Below, piece after piece: positions 5,398 to 6,500 of a DNA stretch of 6,500 nt (its first letter is position 1; each line of letters begins with the position of its first letter). The notes below the pieces were generated by a model. That model saw nothing but the letters and a program-made list of their open reading frames with translations. It searched no databases and was not told the DNA's origin. The stretch is from Verrucomicrobiota bacterium. GTDB taxonomy: Bacteria > Verrucomicrobiota > Verrucomicrobiia > Opitutales > Oceanipulchritudinaceae. Position numbers and translations under genes: made by a program. Location: positions 1 to 6,500 of the forward strand of contig JAAAOD010000099.1 of NCBI GenBank assembly GCA_009908535.1, read 5' to 3'.

Positions 5398-6500
5398 ATT
5401 TACGTGAAACCCTTCCCGATCCCCTTCTCGAACGCATGGAGCGCCCGGTGGCGGTGTTTGGTGTCGGATCGAGCGGACAGGCTGTCATGGAAATCCTGCG
5501 ACGGATGAACATTTCCTTCCGGGCCTATGACGAGCGCGCGGGGGAGGAGGATACCGGAAGGACCTTCACGGAAAGGGAGGCGGGGCAGCATGACCTCGTC
5601 CTGCACAGCCCGGCCTTCGGGCCGGATCATTCATGGCTTCGCGCCGCCACGGCGGCCGGGTGTGAATGCCTTTCCGAGATCGACTTCGCCCAGCAGCTCC
5701 GGCGCGGGCCGACCCTTGTCATTACGGGGACGAACGGGAAAACGACCCTGCAGGAATTCGCGACTTTCGCCCTGAAGCGTGCGGGAATCAGCGCGGTCGC
5801 GGCGGGACAGAACCAGTATCCTCTCTCGCGCCTTGCCGTGCGCCCGGAACTGGACGGCGTTACCGCGATCTGTGAAATGGGTCCAGCGCTCGCCCGCGTG
5901 GTCAAGCACTTCCGCTTCGAGACGCTTTTCTGGACCAACTTCCACGAGGATCACGTCGAGGATCCCGGCGAGAGGCGAGAACTCTTTGAACGTATCCTCC
6001 GGCTCGGCAGCCTGAGCCCGGAGGCGGATTTTTACGTCGGGGAATCGGTCCGGGTAGCCGCAGAAGAGTGCGGCGTTCCCCTTCCGGAAAAACTGCGCAT
6101 GGCGCGTCCGGAGGACATGCCGAAATGGGAACTGCCCGACAGTTCGGCCTTCTCAACGGTCATCCACCGTCCCGCCCTTGCCCTTTTCCGACGCTACTGG
6201 CGCGAGCGCGGCCTTCCCGATGAACAACTGAAGGCCGCCGCGGAGGCTTTTGCGGTGCGGGCCCATCGGCTCCATCCCTGCGCAGAGGCGGGCCGGGTCC
6301 GCTTCTGGAATGATTCCAAGGCCGGCAATTTCGCCGCTACGGAAGCCGCCCTGCAGAATTTTTCCGATCCGGTCCTCTGGATTGGCGGCGGACGTTACCG
6401 GGGGGGCGACCTGCGCCCCTTCGCCGGGCGCATCGCGCCGCGGATACGCATGGGGATTCTTCTCGGCGACGCCGCCCCGCGCCTGCAGGAAGTCCTGGAG
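5394..6500 (+). CDS. murD: UDP-MurNAc-L-alanine:D-glutamate ligase MurD, divergent, 3' partial
   Basis: The frame opens with an ATG overlapping the mraY stop (ATGA, 5394-5397) and stays open for 369 codons to the window end. The upstream bases hold no clear Shine-Dalgarno, so coupled re-initiation is likely. The expected role is cytoplasmic addition of D-Glu to UDP-MurNAc-L-Ala. Seen: a nucleotide-binding-like N-terminus VAVFGVGSSGQA (19-30), LHSPAF (70-75), P-loop TGTNGKTT (111-118), CEMG (160-163), NFHEDH (182-187), HR (291-292) and WNDSKAGN (305-312), followed by WIGGG (329-333). The order and the slot after mraY support MurD. The central domain is unusual: no Lys occurs between H187 and K233, so the carbamylated Lys (K198 in E. 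coli) is missing. HNxxN is not recognisable, ELSSFQ has become EMGPAL, and the GGDGK-type loop reads GGGRYRGGD. K116, E161, H187, R292 and D307 are retained. About 80-100 C-terminal residues lie beyond the window. A MurD-like paralogue with altered specificity cannot be excluded. Confidence 0.86.
   Translation, partial: MNLRETLPDPLLERMERPVAVFGVGSSGQAVMEILRRMNISFRAYDERAGEEDTGRTFTEREAGQHDLVLHSPAFGPDHSWLRAATAAGCECLSEIDFAQQLRRGPTLVITGTNGKTTLQEFATFALKRAGISAVAAGQNQYPLSRLAVRPELDGVTAICEMGPALARVVKHFRFETLFWTNFHEDHVEDPGERRELFERILRLGSLSPEADFYVGESVRVAAEECGVPLPEKLRMARPEDMPKWELPDSSAFSTVIHRPALALFRRYWRERGLPDEQLKAAAEAFAVRAHRLHPCAEAGRVRFWNDSKAGNFAATEAALQNFSDPVLWIGGGRYRGGDLRPFAGRIAPRIRMGILLGDAAPRLQEVLE

Noticed and set aside
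5631..5954. - strand open frames opposite murD
   Set aside because: The + strand frame here holds the MurD P-loop and EDH motif in a continuous frame starting from the ATGA overlap with mraY.
5394..6500. MurD as a decaying pseudogene
   Set aside because: Despite lost conserved residues the frame is uninterrupted for 369 codons, the P-loop and NDSK motifs are intact, and the start is tightly coupled to mraY.

Overview
The window is a continuous, GC-rich stretch of a bacterial division and cell wall (dcw) gene cluster. All five genes lie on the + strand in the classical order ftsI, murE, murF, mraY, murD. The ends of the window cut two of them: ftsI lacks its N-terminal part and murD lacks its C-terminal part. 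No RNA gene, mobile element, CRISPR array or phage gene is visible, and no gene-free stretch exceeds 300 bases.

Layout: the C-terminal part of the septal transpeptidase FtsI runs to 1315. A 118-base junction (1316-1433) follows, holding a C-rich, G-poor tract, a small hairpin and the murE ribosome binding site. From there the genes are packed tightly: murE 1434-2918, murF 2903-4303 (16-base overlap with the chosen start), mraY 4297-5397 (7-base overlap, strong Shine-Dalgarno) and murD from 5394 (4-base ATGA overlap), running off the end. One polycistronic transcript with translational coupling is the natural reading.

Pathway: MurD, MurE and MurF add D-Glu, a diamino acid and D-Ala-D-Ala in turn to UDP-MurNAc-L-Ala in the cytoplasm. 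MraY then moves phospho-MurNAc-pentapeptide onto undecaprenyl phosphate to make lipid I, and FtsI crosslinks finished peptidoglycan at the septum. MurE carries the DNPR motif and the GKGHE motif, so the third stem residue is predicted to be meso-diaminopimelate, consistent with a Gram-negative-type wall.

Organism: high GC, meso-DAP specificity, the dcw order, an MraY with a few extra residues before its HxxKxGTPTMGG motif, and Mur ligases that stray from proteobacterial sequences suggest a deep-branching Gram-negative lineage. Verrucomicrobiota or a relative is my tentative guess, from general familiarity and not from any search.

I see no undescribed multi-gene system here. The most notable feature is that the three Mur ligases each break positions that are nearly invariant in the superfamily. 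MurE has Glu where the carbamylated Lys normally sits. MurD has no Lys at all in that region and lacks the HNxxN motif. MurF keeps the Lys but has lost the first Asn of HNxxN.
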